This document shows, in pieces, positions 6,936 through 15,912 of a stretch of 64,000 bases of DNA (its first letter is position 1; each line of letters opens with the position of its first letter). Source of the DNA: an uncultured Odoribacter sp. (lineage in GTDB: Bacteria; Bacteroidota; Bacteroidia; Bacteroidales; Marinifilaceae); NCBI GenBank assembly GCA_910578105.1, contig CAJTPD010000004.1, positions 166,854 through 230,853 on the forward strand. Reading direction: 5' to 3'. Both the position numbers and the translations under genes were made by a program. The notes under the pieces are model-generated. The model made no database searches. It saw only the letters and a program-made list of their open reading frames with translations, and was not told where the DNA came from.

Positions 6936-9059
6936 ATGGAATCCAATCCGCAGTTAGATTTAGCTTTCAATTTTTTAGAATATACCGGGACCAGTGTTTT
7001 TTTGACAGGTAAAGCCGGTACCGGAAAGACTACATTTTTGCGGGAATTGAAACAGCGTTCTCCAAAACGCATGATTATAGTGGCTCCGACCGGTGTTGCT
7101 GCCATGAATGCCGGTGGAGTGACCATCCATTCTTTTTTTCAATTACCATTCGGTCCTTATGTGCCCGGTGCGCTGGAAGATGGCCGGAGAGAAACAAAGC
7201 ATGCGATGCATCGGTTTGGTAAAGAGAAGATAAATATAATCCGGAGTATGGATTTGCTGGTCATTGATGAGGTCAGTATGGTGAGGGCTGATTTATTGGA
7301 TGCGGTGAGTGATGTGCTGAAACGTTACCGGGACAAGGAGAAACCGTTTGGCGGAATACAATTGTTGTTAATCGGCGATTTGCAGCAATTGGCACCGGTA
7401 GTGAAGGAGGAGGAATGGGGATTGTTGAGGGAGGTTTATGAATCTCCGTTTTTCTTTTGTAGCCGGGCTTTGAGGGAGGTTTCTTATGTGAGTATAGAAT
7501 TGGAATACGTTTACAGGCAGTCCGATATGGTTTTCATTGAGCTATTGAATAAAATCCGGGATAACCGGGCGGATAATGCGGTGCTTCAGGCCTTGAACAG
7601 ACGTTGTATTTCTGATTTTAATCCGGACGATACGGAAGGTTATATTACTTTGACCACCCATAATTATCAGGCACAGCGGATTAACAGGCGTAAATTGGAG
7701 CAACTGGAGGCCCGGGCTTATACTTATAAGGCTGAAATCAAGGATGATTTTCCGGAGTATGCTTTCCCTACAGATGAACAATTGGTTTTAAAAAAAGGGG
7801 CGCAGGTGATGTTTGTGAAAAATGATTCTTCGCCTGAAAAGCGTTATTACAATGGTAAAATAGGTCATATTACTGCTATCAGTGCCGATAATATTATGGT
7901 GAGATGCGGAGATGAGGCAAAAGCAATAGCTGTGGTACGGGAGGAATGGACGAATACGAAATACATGATTGACCCGGAAACCAAAGAAATTTCGGAGACG
8001 ATAGCAGGAGTTTTTAAGCAGTATCCGTTAAAGGCAGCCTGGGCAATTACCATACATAAGAGTCAGGGATTGACTTTTGAGAAGGCCATCATAGATGCAG
8101 CGGGAGCTTTTACTCACGGACAGGTATATGTTGCGCTCAGCCGTTGCAAGAGTCTTGAAGGACTGGTGTTAAGTTCGCCTTTGCGTTCCGGAGCATTGAT
8201 TAATGATCCGGCTGTTAAACAATTTTCAGAACAGGTGTCACAACATCCGCCAGACCAGGTTTGTCTGGCGGATGCTTGTCGCAGATATTATTTGCAACTG
8301 TTGAAAGAATTATTTGATTATCAATCTGTTTTTCGTAGATTGTATTTTGTGACCCGTTTGTTTCAGGAACATTTGTGGAAGTTGTATCCGGATTTGACAG
8401 AGCGTTTTGAAAGCGTGCGGGGTTGTTGCCGCGATGAGTTGGCGGAAGTGGGGAAACGTTTCCAGGGACAATTGGAACGGATGATAAACGAATGTGACGA
8501 TTATAAAGAGGCTCCGCATATTGCCGACCGGATTGGTAAGGGAATTCATTATTTTAAGGAGAAAACCCGGGGGTATTTTGCGTCGTTGCTGGATGAGGCA
8601 AACCCGGAGATTGATAACAAAGAACTCCGGAAGGCAGTAGGGGAAGCTTTGTTGCGTTTACGACAGGAGGTTGAATTAAAAATGGCTGTACTGGAAGCTG
8701 CTGCCGGGGGTTTTGAAGTGAAATCTTATTTGGCTGCCAGGGCAAAAGCTTTGCTTGAAAAGCCGGAAGTGTTTTTGAAGAAACCAGAAACTCCTAAAGT
8801 GGAAGTCAGCAATGATATATTGCATCCGAAGTTGTACAATGCATTAAGGAGTTGGCGGAGTGAAGAGGCTAAAAAGCAGGGGCTTCCTGCTTATACGGTT
8901 TTGCATCAGAAGGCTGTTTTGGGAATTTCCAATACGTTGCCGACGAATGGCAAAGAGATGCTGGCTGTTCCCGGTGTCGGGAAGAAGGTGTTGGAAAGGT
9001 ATGGGAGTGTGTTATTGGAAATTGTGGACCGGTATCGTTTTGATTTTAAGCAGGGATAA
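6936..9059 (+). CDS. Pif1/RecD-like superfamily 1 helicase with HRDC domain
   Basis: Cytoplasmic ATP-dependent DNA helicase, 707 aa. Walker A GKAGTGKTT (25-33), the following APTGVAAMNAGGVTIHSFF segment and LLVIDEVSMV (Walker B) are typical of Pif1-type helicases. The late motif ITIHKSQGLTFEKAIID and VYVALSRC complete the SF1B core by about residue 400. A helical middle region follows. A C-terminal HRDC-like domain (about 625-700) contains LRSWRSEEAKKQGLPAYTVL and LAVPGVGKKVLERYG, a nucleic-acid-binding fold. Likely roles are resolution of difficult DNA structures at forks; this is inference. It is followed 34 bp later by the ROK gene. Confidence 0.85.
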   Translation: MESNPQLDLAFNFLEYTGTSVFLTGKAGTGKTTFLRELKQRSPKRMIIVAPTGVAAMNAGGVTIHSFFQLPFGPYVPGALEDGRRETKHAMHRFGKEKINIIRSMDLLVIDEVSMVRADLLDAVSDVLKRYRDKEKPFGGIQLLLIGDLQQLAPVVKEEEWGLLREVYESPFFFCSRALREVSYVSIELEYVYRQSDMVFIELLNKIRDNRADNAVLQALNRRCISDFNPDDTEGYITLTTHNYQAQRINRRKLEQLEARAYTYKAEIKDDFPEYAFPTDEQLVLKKGAQVMFVKNDSSPEKRYYNGKIGHITAISADNIMVRCGDEAKAIAVVREEWTNTKYMIDPETKEISETIAGVFKQYPLKAAWAITIHKSQGLTFEKAIIDAAGAFTHGQVYVALSRCKSLEGLVLSSPLRSGALINDPAVKQFSEQVSQHPPDQVCLADACRRYYLQLLKELFDYQSVFRRLYFVTRLFQEHLWKLYPDLTERFESVRGCCRDELAEVGKRFQGQLERMINECDDYKEAPHIADRIGKGIHYFKEKTRGYFASLLDEANPEIDNKELRKAVGEALLRLRQEVELKMAVLEAAAGGFEVKSYLAARAKALLEKPEVFLKKPETPKVEVSNDILHPKLYNALRSWRSEEAKKQGLPAYTVLHQKAVLGISNTLPTNGKEMLAVPGVGKKVLERYGSVLLEIVDRYRFDFKQG

Positions 9060-9093
9060 TGGGTCGTTAAAAAGATAATAAACAACTAATAAT

Positions 9094-9990
9094 ATGGAAA
9101 TGAAAGATATTTATGTATTGGGGGTAGATATTGGCGGGTCGCATATGGCTTGTCAGGTGGTTAATTTACACGGCTGCCGCCCTTTGTCTGACACCTATGT
9201 TGAAGTAAAGGTTTCTGAAAAAGAACCGGCGGGAGTTATTCTGACTGCTTGGGAAAAAGGATTAAAAGCATGTTTGGAAAAAGCCGGGGGAAAGCCAATC
9301 TGTGGTATAGGTGTTGCCATTCCTTCACCCTTTGATTTTATTCAGGGAATTGCTATGGCCGACCATAAGTTTGCATCTTTGAAAGGGTTGAATATCCGCG
9401 AAGAGCTTCACCGGGTGACGGGTATTGCTGCGGATTCCATTTTGTTTACTAATGATGCTGCGGCTTTTGGAATGGGAGTCTGGAGGTTAAACGGAGCTAC
9501 AGACCGGCATATGATTGGGGTTACGTTGGGGACCGGATTCGGGGCTTGTTTTATTGTGGACGGGTGTTATACTACCTATGGTCCTGGTGTGCCTATTGGC
9601 GGAGAGTTGTGGAATTATCCTTTCCGGGGTGTTATTGCCGAAGATTATGTGTCAACACGCTGGTTTGAGGCGCGTTTTGCCGAATTGACGGGTGAAACAA
9701 TCAAGGGTCTGAGGGGAATGATTGATTTTTATGAGGCTGGAAAGTATAAAATGGAAACAGAACAGATTTTCCGGGAATTTTCAGATTCGTTCGGAGAGAT
9801 TATGCTGCCTTTTATGTTGCGTTTTAAAGCTGATAAATTGGTAATCGGCGGAGGTATGGTGTTGTCGCGACAGTATTTTTTGCCTTTGATTGAACAATAT
9901 TTTAGAAACAACGGAGTGGATGCGGCAGTGGTAACACTGGCAGATACGACTTCGGCTATCATCACCGGGGCTGCAGCTTTGTGTGAGTAG
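9094..9990 (+). CDS. ROK-family sugar kinase
   Basis: Cytoplasmic sugar kinase of the ROK family, 298 aa. The N-terminal phosphate loop LGVDIGGSHM, the catalytic-Asp region FTNDAAAFGMG and the second phosphate motif GVTLGTGFGACF are visible, and KLVIGGGMVLS marks the C-terminal half. The Cys-rich zinc motif (CxCGxxGCxE) of many ROK kinases is absent, so it belongs to a zinc-less branch. The substrate (glucose, N-acetylated sugar or other) cannot be told from sequence. It is on the same strand as the helicase upstream but shows no functional neighbour. Confidence 0.85.
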   Translation: MEMKDIYVLGVDIGGSHMACQVVNLHGCRPLSDTYVEVKVSEKEPAGVILTAWEKGLKACLEKAGGKPICGIGVAIPSPFDFIQGIAMADHKFASLKGLNIREELHRVTGIAADSILFTNDAAAFGMGVWRLNGATDRHMIGVTLGTGFGACFIVDGCYTTYGPGVPIGGELWNYPFRGVIAEDYVSTRWFEARFAELTGETIKGLRGMIDFYEAGKYKMETEQIFREFSDSFGEIMLPFMLRFKADKLVIGGGMVLSRQYFLPLIEQYFRNNGVDAAVVTLADTTSAIITGAAALCE

Positions 9991-10090
9991 ATAGCTTTGG
10001 TTCTAACTTTTATAGTGTTATATCGTATACCGTGTTGATAACCGGAAATTGAATGTTCAGTTTCTTTTTTTTACTTTCAATTTTTAGATT

Positions 10091-11140
10091 ATGAATCACG
10101 GTATAAGTGTTTTATTCCGGGCTATTCCGGTAGCGATGGCATTTATTTGTTTTTTCCTGGGAGGTTTTATCTATTTGTATGGGGATGATGGTGCGCGTCA
10201 GGTGGCGGGACCTGTTGTATTTTTTCTGGGAGCGGTTTGTCTGGCGTTGTATACAACTGCGGCGACAATAATCCGGCAGTTGATTCATAAATTTCATCCG
10301 GTGCTGAAATACGTTATTCCGGTCTTCGGATATCTGGTGGCTGCCATAGTCCTCATTATGGGTATTGTAGTTTTTGATACTGCGCCGAATTCCAATTTTA
10401 TTGTTTCGGGACATGTTGTGGCGGGTATCGGGCTGATTGCAGCCTGTGTTTCCACAGTGGCAGTTTCTTCTGTGAAATTTTATCTCATTCCTGTAAACTC
10501 AGGTGTGAGTGGGAATATTGTCAACGAGAAAGGTTTCTCGGGGGCGGCACAGTATATTTTAATCGGCTTAGCTGTATTGATTTCATTTGTGGCCTGGGTA
10601 TGGGCCCTTGTTTTATTGTCGAAGATTGATGAGGGAGCTTATTATTTTGTTGCAGGGACTGTAATGGGGGGACTGGCGTGTATCTGTACCAGTCTGATCG
10701 CTTTAGTTGCCAGTATTGTTAAACAGGTCCGGAATACTTATACAGACCGTGACCGGCAGATGTGGCCTAAATTGGTGTTGTTGATGGGGACTATTGCATT
10801 GGTCTGGGGAATAGTTGTGATATTATCCATGGCCGGGGATGCGGCTAATACTACCGGATTTATTATGATAGGTTTAGGATTGGTATGTTTTAGTATATCC
10901 AGTAAAGTGATTCTGCTGTCGAAAGTATGGAAACAGACTTTTGTTTTGGCTAACCGGATACCGATGATACCGGTTATTACTGCATTGTTGTGTTTGTTTC
11001 TGGGGGTTTTCTTATTCGAAGAAGGGTTGTATGACAATGCTTTTTTTGTTCCGGCACGTGTGTTGGCTGGATTGGGTGCCATTTGTTTTTGTTTGTTTTC
11101 GATTGTCAGTATACTGGAAAGCGGTACTTCGAAGAAATGA
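10091..11140 (+). CDS. yhiM: YhiM-like inner-membrane protein (DUF2776)
   Basis: A 349-aa integral membrane protein with about ten hydrophobic segments, built from three or four similar internal units carrying G-(H/T)-V-(V/M)-x-G-(I/L) patterns. The C-terminus (NRIPMIPVITALLCLF, ARVLAGLGAICF, SIVSILESGTSKK) resembles, from memory, the E. coli inner-membrane protein YhiM, which is linked to acid resistance and lactam sensitivity. The mechanism is unknown in any organism. It stands alone, with rarA starting 63 bp later. The family match is strong; the function is open. Confidence 0.8.
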   Translation: MNHGISVLFRAIPVAMAFICFFLGGFIYLYGDDGARQVAGPVVFFLGAVCLALYTTAATIIRQLIHKFHPVLKYVIPVFGYLVAAIVLIMGIVVFDTAPNSNFIVSGHVVAGIGLIAACVSTVAVSSVKFYLIPVNSGVSGNIVNEKGFSGAAQYILIGLAVLISFVAWVWALVLLSKIDEGAYYFVAGTVMGGLACICTSLIALVASIVKQVRNTYTDRDRQMWPKLVLLMGTIALVWGIVVILSMAGDAANTTGFIMIGLGLVCFSISSKVILLSKVWKQTFVLANRIPMIPVITALLCLFLGVFLFEEGLYDNAFFVPARVLAGLGAICFCLFSIVSILESGTSKK

Positions 11141-11166
11141 GACTGAAACAATGAAAAAAGAAAAAT

Positions 11167-11200
11167 TAAATCCGTATCTTTGTGAAAAGATACGGATTTA
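11167..11200 (+). promoter_or_regulatory. 15-bp palindrome spanning the rarA promoter
   Basis: Two perfect 15-bp arms (11167-11181 and 11186-11200) flank GTGA. The left arm together with G11182 contains the exact -7 box TATCTTTG (11175-11182). The right arm ends 3 bp before the rarA ATG. It could be an operator, a terminator of the upstream gene, or a start-site hairpin. Confidence 0.65.
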
Positions 11201-11203
11201 TTT

Positions 11204-12475
11204 ATGGGGAATCAGCCGTTAGCAGAGAGATTGCGGCCCAAGACACTGGATGATTATATTGGTCAGCAGCATTTGGTGGGCAAGGGAAAAGTATTGCGCA
11301 AGATGATAGAATCGGGTGTTGTGTCTTCTTTTATTTTATGGGGACCTCCCGGAGTTGGCAAGACTACGCTTGCTATGATTATTGCCGAACAACTAAACCG
11401 TCCTTTTTATGTTTTGAGTGCAGTAAGTTCCGGTGTAAAGGATGTGCGTGAAGTGATACAGAAAGCTGAGAGTCAGCGTTTTTTCAATACTCCCAATCCG
11501 ATTCTGTTTATTGATGAAATCCATCGTTTTTCTAAAGCCCAGCAGGATTCTTTGCTTGCAGCCGTAGAAAAAGGTACAGTGACTTTAATTGGTGCTACGA
11601 CGGAAAATCCTTCTTTTGAAGTGATTTCTCCGTTGCTTTCCCGTTGTCAGGTGTATGTTTTAAAGGCTCAGGAACGGAGTGACCTGGAAAATCTGATAGA
11701 CCGGGCTGTCATTAAAGATTTTTATCTGAAGGAAAAAAATATTGTAGTCAAAGAAAAGGAAGCTTTGATTTCATTTAGCGGGGGAGATGCCCGGAAATTA
11801 CTGAATATTCTGGAATTGGTTGTGAATGCCCAGGCCGGCCCGGAAATCGTTATTGACAATGACATTGTCCGGAGGGAATTACAAGAGAATCCTCTGATGT
11901 ATGACAAGGACGGGGAGCAGCATTATGATATTATTTCGGCCATGATTAAATCAATCCGGGGAAGTGACCCGAATGCAGCCCTGTATTATATGGCGAGGAT
12001 GCTTGAAGGAGGGGAAGACCCTAAATTTATTGCCCGCCGTTTGCTGATATCGGCTTCCGAGGATATTGGTCTGGCCAATCCGAATGCCATGTTGCTGGCC
12101 AATACTTGTTTTGATGTCGTTCATAAAATCGGAATGCCGGAAGCGCGGATTCCTTTGTCGGAATGTGTTATTTATCTGGCTACTTCTCCCAAAAGTAATT
12201 CGGCTTATCTGGCCATTAATCAGGCCATGGCATTGGTCAGACAAACGGGGAATGTGGCGGTGCCCTTATACCTGAGAAATGCTCCGACTAAGCTGATGAA
12301 GGAATTGAATTACGGAAAAGATTATAAGTATGCACATGATTATCCCGGTAATTTTGTGGAGATGGAGTTTATGCCTGAAGAATTGAAGAAGGAGATTTTT
12401 TATAAGCCTCAAGGGAATGCGGCGGAGTTGAAAATTCTGGAACGTTTGAAAAACTGGTGGAAGAAAAAATATTGA
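11204..12475 (+). CDS. rarA: Replication-associated recombination protein A (RarA/MgsA)
   Basis: AAA+ ATPase of the clamp-loader type acting at stalled replication forks, 423 aa. It begins MGNQPLAERLRPKTLDDYIGQ, the classic RarA start. Walker A GPPGVGKTT, Walker B LFIDEIHRF, sensor IGATTENPSFEV and the C-terminal MgsA tetramerisation region (SEDIGLANP, AYLAINQA, PLYLRNAPTKLMKELNYGKDYKYAHD in pieces) are all in order. Length is normal. The ATG is 3 bp downstream of the perfect palindrome at 11167-11200, so the transcript leader is probably very short. kdsA follows 37 bp later. Confidence 0.96.
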   Translation: MGNQPLAERLRPKTLDDYIGQQHLVGKGKVLRKMIESGVVSSFILWGPPGVGKTTLAMIIAEQLNRPFYVLSAVSSGVKDVREVIQKAESQRFFNTPNPILFIDEIHRFSKAQQDSLLAAVEKGTVTLIGATTENPSFEVISPLLSRCQVYVLKAQERSDLENLIDRAVIKDFYLKEKNIVVKEKEALISFSGGDARKLLNILELVVNAQAGPEIVIDNDIVRRELQENPLMYDKDGEQHYDIISAMIKSIRGSDPNAALYYMARMLEGGEDPKFIARRLLISASEDIGLANPNAMLLANTCFDVVHKIGMPEARIPLSECVIYLATSPKSNSAYLAINQAMALVRQTGNVAVPLYLRNAPTKLMKELNYGKDYKYAHDYPGNFVEMEFMPEELKKEIFYKPQGNAAELKILERLKNWWKKKY

Positions 12476-12512
12476 TTTATTGTTTGGTGTATAGAATTGT
12501 TTATAGAATAAA

Positions 12513-13331
12513 ATGGTGGATAAAATGAAAATATTGGATGAAATTACCGGGAAAGGTATGTTTTTTTTGCTGGCAGGGCCTTGTGTCATAGAAGGGGAGG
12601 AAATGGCTTTGGAAATTGCTCGGCATATATCAGAAGTGACTGATAAGTTGGGAATTCCATATATATTCAAAGGTTCTTTCAAGAAAGCCAATCGTTCACG
12701 TCTGGATTCTTTTACGGGAATAGGAGATGAAAAGGCTTTGAAAATTCTGGCCAAAGTCCGGAAAGATTTTCAAATTCCGGTGGTTACTGACATTCATAGT
12801 GCAGAAGATGCTGTTATGGCTGCAGAATATGTGGATGTTTTGCAGATTCCGGCGTTCCTGTGCCGCCAGACGGATTTACTGGTGGCAGCGGCGCGTACCG
12901 GTAAAGTTGTAAATGTGAAGAAAGGACAATTCCTTTCTCCGGATGCCATGCGGTTTGCTGTCGATAAGGTCCGGGAGTCCGGAAATGAGAATGTCATGGT
13001 TACAGAACGGGGAACTACTTTCGGTTATCAGGATTTGATAGTGGATTACCGGGGAATTCGTATGATGCAGGAGAGTTGTCATTGTCCTGTTGTTGTGGAT
13101 GCCACCCATTCTTTGCAACAGCCGAATCAGGCTAGCGGGGTCACCGGAGGGCAGCCTGAGCTTATTGAAACTATTGCCAAGGCCGGAATAGCTGTAGGAG
13201 CGGACGGTTTATTTATAGAAACCCATCCTGAGCCGAAAGTGGCAAAATCGGATGGGGCAAATATGCTGCGGCTGGATTTACTGGAAGCTTTGCTGGAAAA
13301 GTTGGTACGGATACGGAAAGCCATTCAATGA
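12513..13331 (+). CDS. kdsA: 3-deoxy-8-phosphooctulonate synthase
   Basis: Condenses PEP and arabinose-5-phosphate to Kdo-8-phosphate for lipopolysaccharide core synthesis, in the cytoplasm. The 272-aa protein shows LAGPCVIEGEE, FKGSFKKANRSR, VTDIH, IPAFLCRQTDLL, NVKKGQFLSP and VDATHSLQQPNQASGVTGGQ, all signature stretches. Asn at the metal site (KANRSR type, with NVKKGQ) suggests the metal-independent class, but this needs alignment. A second in-frame ATG lies at 12525. It converges on mutS2 with 34 bp between stops. Confidence 0.96.
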   Translation: MVDKMKILDEITGKGMFFLLAGPCVIEGEEMALEIARHISEVTDKLGIPYIFKGSFKKANRSRLDSFTGIGDEKALKILAKVRKDFQIPVVTDIHSAEDAVMAAEYVDVLQIPAFLCRQTDLLVAAARTGKVVNVKKGQFLSPDAMRFAVDKVRESGNENVMVTERGTTFGYQDLIVDYRGIRMMQESCHCPVVVDATHSLQQPNQASGVTGGQPELIETIAKAGIAVGADGLFIETHPEPKVAKSDGANMLRLDLLEALLEKLVRIRKAIQ

Positions 13332-13365
13332 CAGACGGGTAAAAGTTGCCGGGCGGTGGAAGGTT

Positions 13366-15852
13366 TCAGATATCCAACCGGACAACAGTGATACCGGCAC
13401 CGCCCAGTTGTACTTTTTCGTCGGCATAGGAACTGACTAATGGGTTGGTGCTTAGATATTGCCTGATAATTTGGCGTAAAGCTCCGGTTCCTGTTCCGTG
13501 CAGGATGCGGACTTCTTTATAGTTTAACATGACAGCTTCATCCAGGAAAGTGATTACCCGTTGCAAGGCTTCCTCTCCGCGTGTCCCTCGTAAATCGATG
13601 TCGGGTTTGAAATTCATCCGTTTTTGGCTGATGTTTTCCCGAATGTTGGCATAGGATGCCTGTTGCTGAGGTCGGTTTATTTTTTTCGCTTGTGAGGCTG
13701 ATACTTTTTTTAATTGTGTCAGACGGACGTTTGTTCTGAGGTTGCCCAAGGCGATAACGGCATTTTTATTGTCCAGTTCCAGTATTTCACCAACAACTTT
13801 ATTGGGTAGGCTGACCATGTCGCCTTTTCTGAAAAGGGGGGCACTTGGCGTTGTCTGGTTTTCGACAGTAGGGGTGTCGGGTTGCTTTTGTCTTTCTTTT
13901 TTCTTTTTTTCTCTGTTTTGTAGTTTTTCTATTTTTTTGCGGATACGTTCTTCTTCTTCGCTGGCTGTTTTTGTCAGTAACCGCTCTTTTTCAGCAGCCA
14001 TTTGCTGCCGGATTTGTTTGGTTTTTTCTTTTTCTGCCTGGTTTTCCCGGATTTCGCGGATTGTTTTTTCTATCATTTTATTGGCAGAGTCAATAATTTC
14101 CCGGGCTTTTACCTGTGCTTCCTGAAGAATTTCTTTTCGGATACGTGAAGTTTCGTTTAGTTCGTTGTGGTATTTTTCAACCACTTCATCCAGACGTTTT
14201 TCGTTTTCATGGATTTTTTTCCGTTTCTCTTCCCAATAACGTTTATCCCGGGCGATGTCTTTCAGATGTTTGTCGTAGTTAATGTGGTCTGCTCCGATTT
14301 TTGAAGCAGCATCGTCCAGAATCTCTTTGGGTAAGCCGATTTTTTGGGCAATCTCAAAGGCAAAAGAAGAACCAGGTTGACCAATCCGGAGTTCGAAAAG
14401 TGGCAGCATCCGGTGGCTGTCATACAACATTGCGCCGTTTTCTATGCCGGAAGTTTCCGCTGCAAAATGTTTCAGATTGGTGTAATGGGTGGTAATCACG
14501 CCTTTCACGCCTGATTTGTTGAGTGCAGAAAGGATAGATTCGGCAATGGCCCCTCCCAGCATCGGTTCGGTGCCTGTACCAAATTCGTCAATGAGTACAA
14601 GAGTATCCGTATTTCCGTGACGCAGGAAATTTTTCATGTTAATCAGGTGAGAACTGTATGTACTCAGGTCATTTTCAATGGATTGTTCGTCTCCTATATC
14701 AATGAGAATTTTGTTGAATATGCCGAATTTGCTGGCTTCGTTGACGGGGACCGGTAGTCCGCACTGAAACATGTATTGCAGAAGGCCGGCAGTTTGCAGG
14801 CATACTGATTTGCCTCCGGCATTCGGACCTGAAATCAGGATGATTCGTTGGTCCTGGTTGATTTCAATATTCAGGGGCACCAGTTTTTTTTCTGTGTTTT
14901 TCAGACTGAGCCATAGTAGTGGATGCCTGGCTTGATACCATAACATTTCCGGTTGTTTTCCGAACACGGGGACGATTGCTTCGATATAATTGGAAAAAGC
15001 AGCTTTGCCCCGAACAAAGTCAATGTAGGCCAGAAAGTCATAGGCAGGGAGCAGGTCATCGATATTGGGACGAACTTCGTCGGCAAATTTGCGGAGGATG
15101 CGGATGATTTCCCGTTTTTCTTCCAATTCCAGTTCCCGGATTTCGTTATTGATTTCAACGATTTCTGTCGGTTCGATATAAGAAGTTTTGCCAGTGGCAG
15201 ATTCGTCGTGTATAATTCCGTTTATTTTGCGTTTATAGGCAGCAGGAACGGGGATAACCATACGTCCGTCGCGTATGGCAACGGAGCTTTCTTTGTCAGC
15301 CCATCCTTCTGCTTGTGCTTGCTGCAGAAGACTTTGCATCCGTTTGGAGATACTTGCCTGTTTGCGCTGTAAATGGTGGCGGATATCGTGCAGTCCGGGT
15401 GAGGCACTGTCTTTGATGGTTCCGTGTTTGGTTACTATGGTTTCCAGGCGTTGCTGGATGTAAGGAAAAAGCTGGATGTTTCCGGCTTTACCTGTTAAAA
15501 TGGGATAACGTGTTTCTTTATTTTTGAAAAAACGAACGATGGCATTTATGGATTCAAGGGAATATTTTAGGGTCACCAACTCTGCAATTTCAGGGAAAAG
15601 TCCTTCAACCTTGATTTTGAGTAGGATAGGACGGGCGTCTCTGAAATGTTCTCCGGGGAAATGTTCTTCTGCCTGTAAGATGTCCATAAATTCTTTTGTC
15701 TCAGATAACTGTTCGTGAATAGTTTGGTAATCTGAGGAAAAAGTCATGGCTTCGACTAACTCGCGTCCCATATCGCTCAGACAATAGTCTTTGATGAGTT
15801 GTCTGACTTTGTCGAATTTAATCTTGCTTTCAAAATTCTCCGGATAAATCAT
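13366..15852 (-). CDS. mutS2: MutS2 with Smr nuclease domain
   Basis: MutS-family ATPase without the mismatch-recognition domain, 828 aa. Family members suppress recombination or act in ribosome rescue by splitting collided ribosomes. The lever/core region spans about residues 1-320. The ATPase domain has Walker A GPNAGGKSV, Walker B LVLIDEFGTGTEP and STYSSHL. A long charged coiled coil (about 510-650, rich in K, E and R) follows. The C-terminal Smr domain (about 750-828) contains DLRGTRGEEAL and the HGTGTGALR motif. The start ATG is at 15850-15852. Confidence 0.95.
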   Translation of the reverse strand: MIYPENFESKIKFDKVRQLIKDYCLSDMGRELVEAMTFSSDYQTIHEQLSETKEFMDILQAEEHFPGEHFRDARPILLKIKVEGLFPEIAELVTLKYSLESINAIVRFFKNKETRYPILTGKAGNIQLFPYIQQRLETIVTKHGTIKDSASPGLHDIRHHLQRKQASISKRMQSLLQQAQAEGWADKESSVAIRDGRMVIPVPAAYKRKINGIIHDESATGKTSYIEPTEIVEINNEIRELELEEKREIIRILRKFADEVRPNIDDLLPAYDFLAYIDFVRGKAAFSNYIEAIVPVFGKQPEMLWYQARHPLLWLSLKNTEKKLVPLNIEINQDQRIILISGPNAGGKSVCLQTAGLLQYMFQCGLPVPVNEASKFGIFNKILIDIGDEQSIENDLSTYSSHLINMKNFLRHGNTDTLVLIDEFGTGTEPMLGGAIAESILSALNKSGVKGVITTHYTNLKHFAAETSGIENGAMLYDSHRMLPLFELRIGQPGSSFAFEIAQKIGLPKEILDDAASKIGADHINYDKHLKDIARDKRYWEEKRKKIHENEKRLDEVVEKYHNELNETSRIRKEILQEAQVKAREIIDSANKMIEKTIREIRENQAEKEKTKQIRQQMAAEKERLLTKTASEEEERIRKKIEKLQNREKKKKERQKQPDTPTVENQTTPSAPLFRKGDMVSLPNKVVGEILELDNKNAVIALGNLRTNVRLTQLKKVSASQAKKINRPQQQASYANIRENISQKRMNFKPDIDLRGTRGEEALQRVITFLDEAVMLNYKEVRILHGTGTGALRQIIRQYLSTNPLVSSYADEKVQLGGAGITVVRLDI

Positions 15853-15912
15853 ATTGCCGGGGGGTCTAAGTTATCAGTTTCTTTATGAGTTTAGGGAAAT
15901 TACAAATTCATT

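Noticed and set aside
10112..10414. 100-codon minus-strand frame in yhiM
   Set aside because: Antisense shadow of a membrane protein gene.
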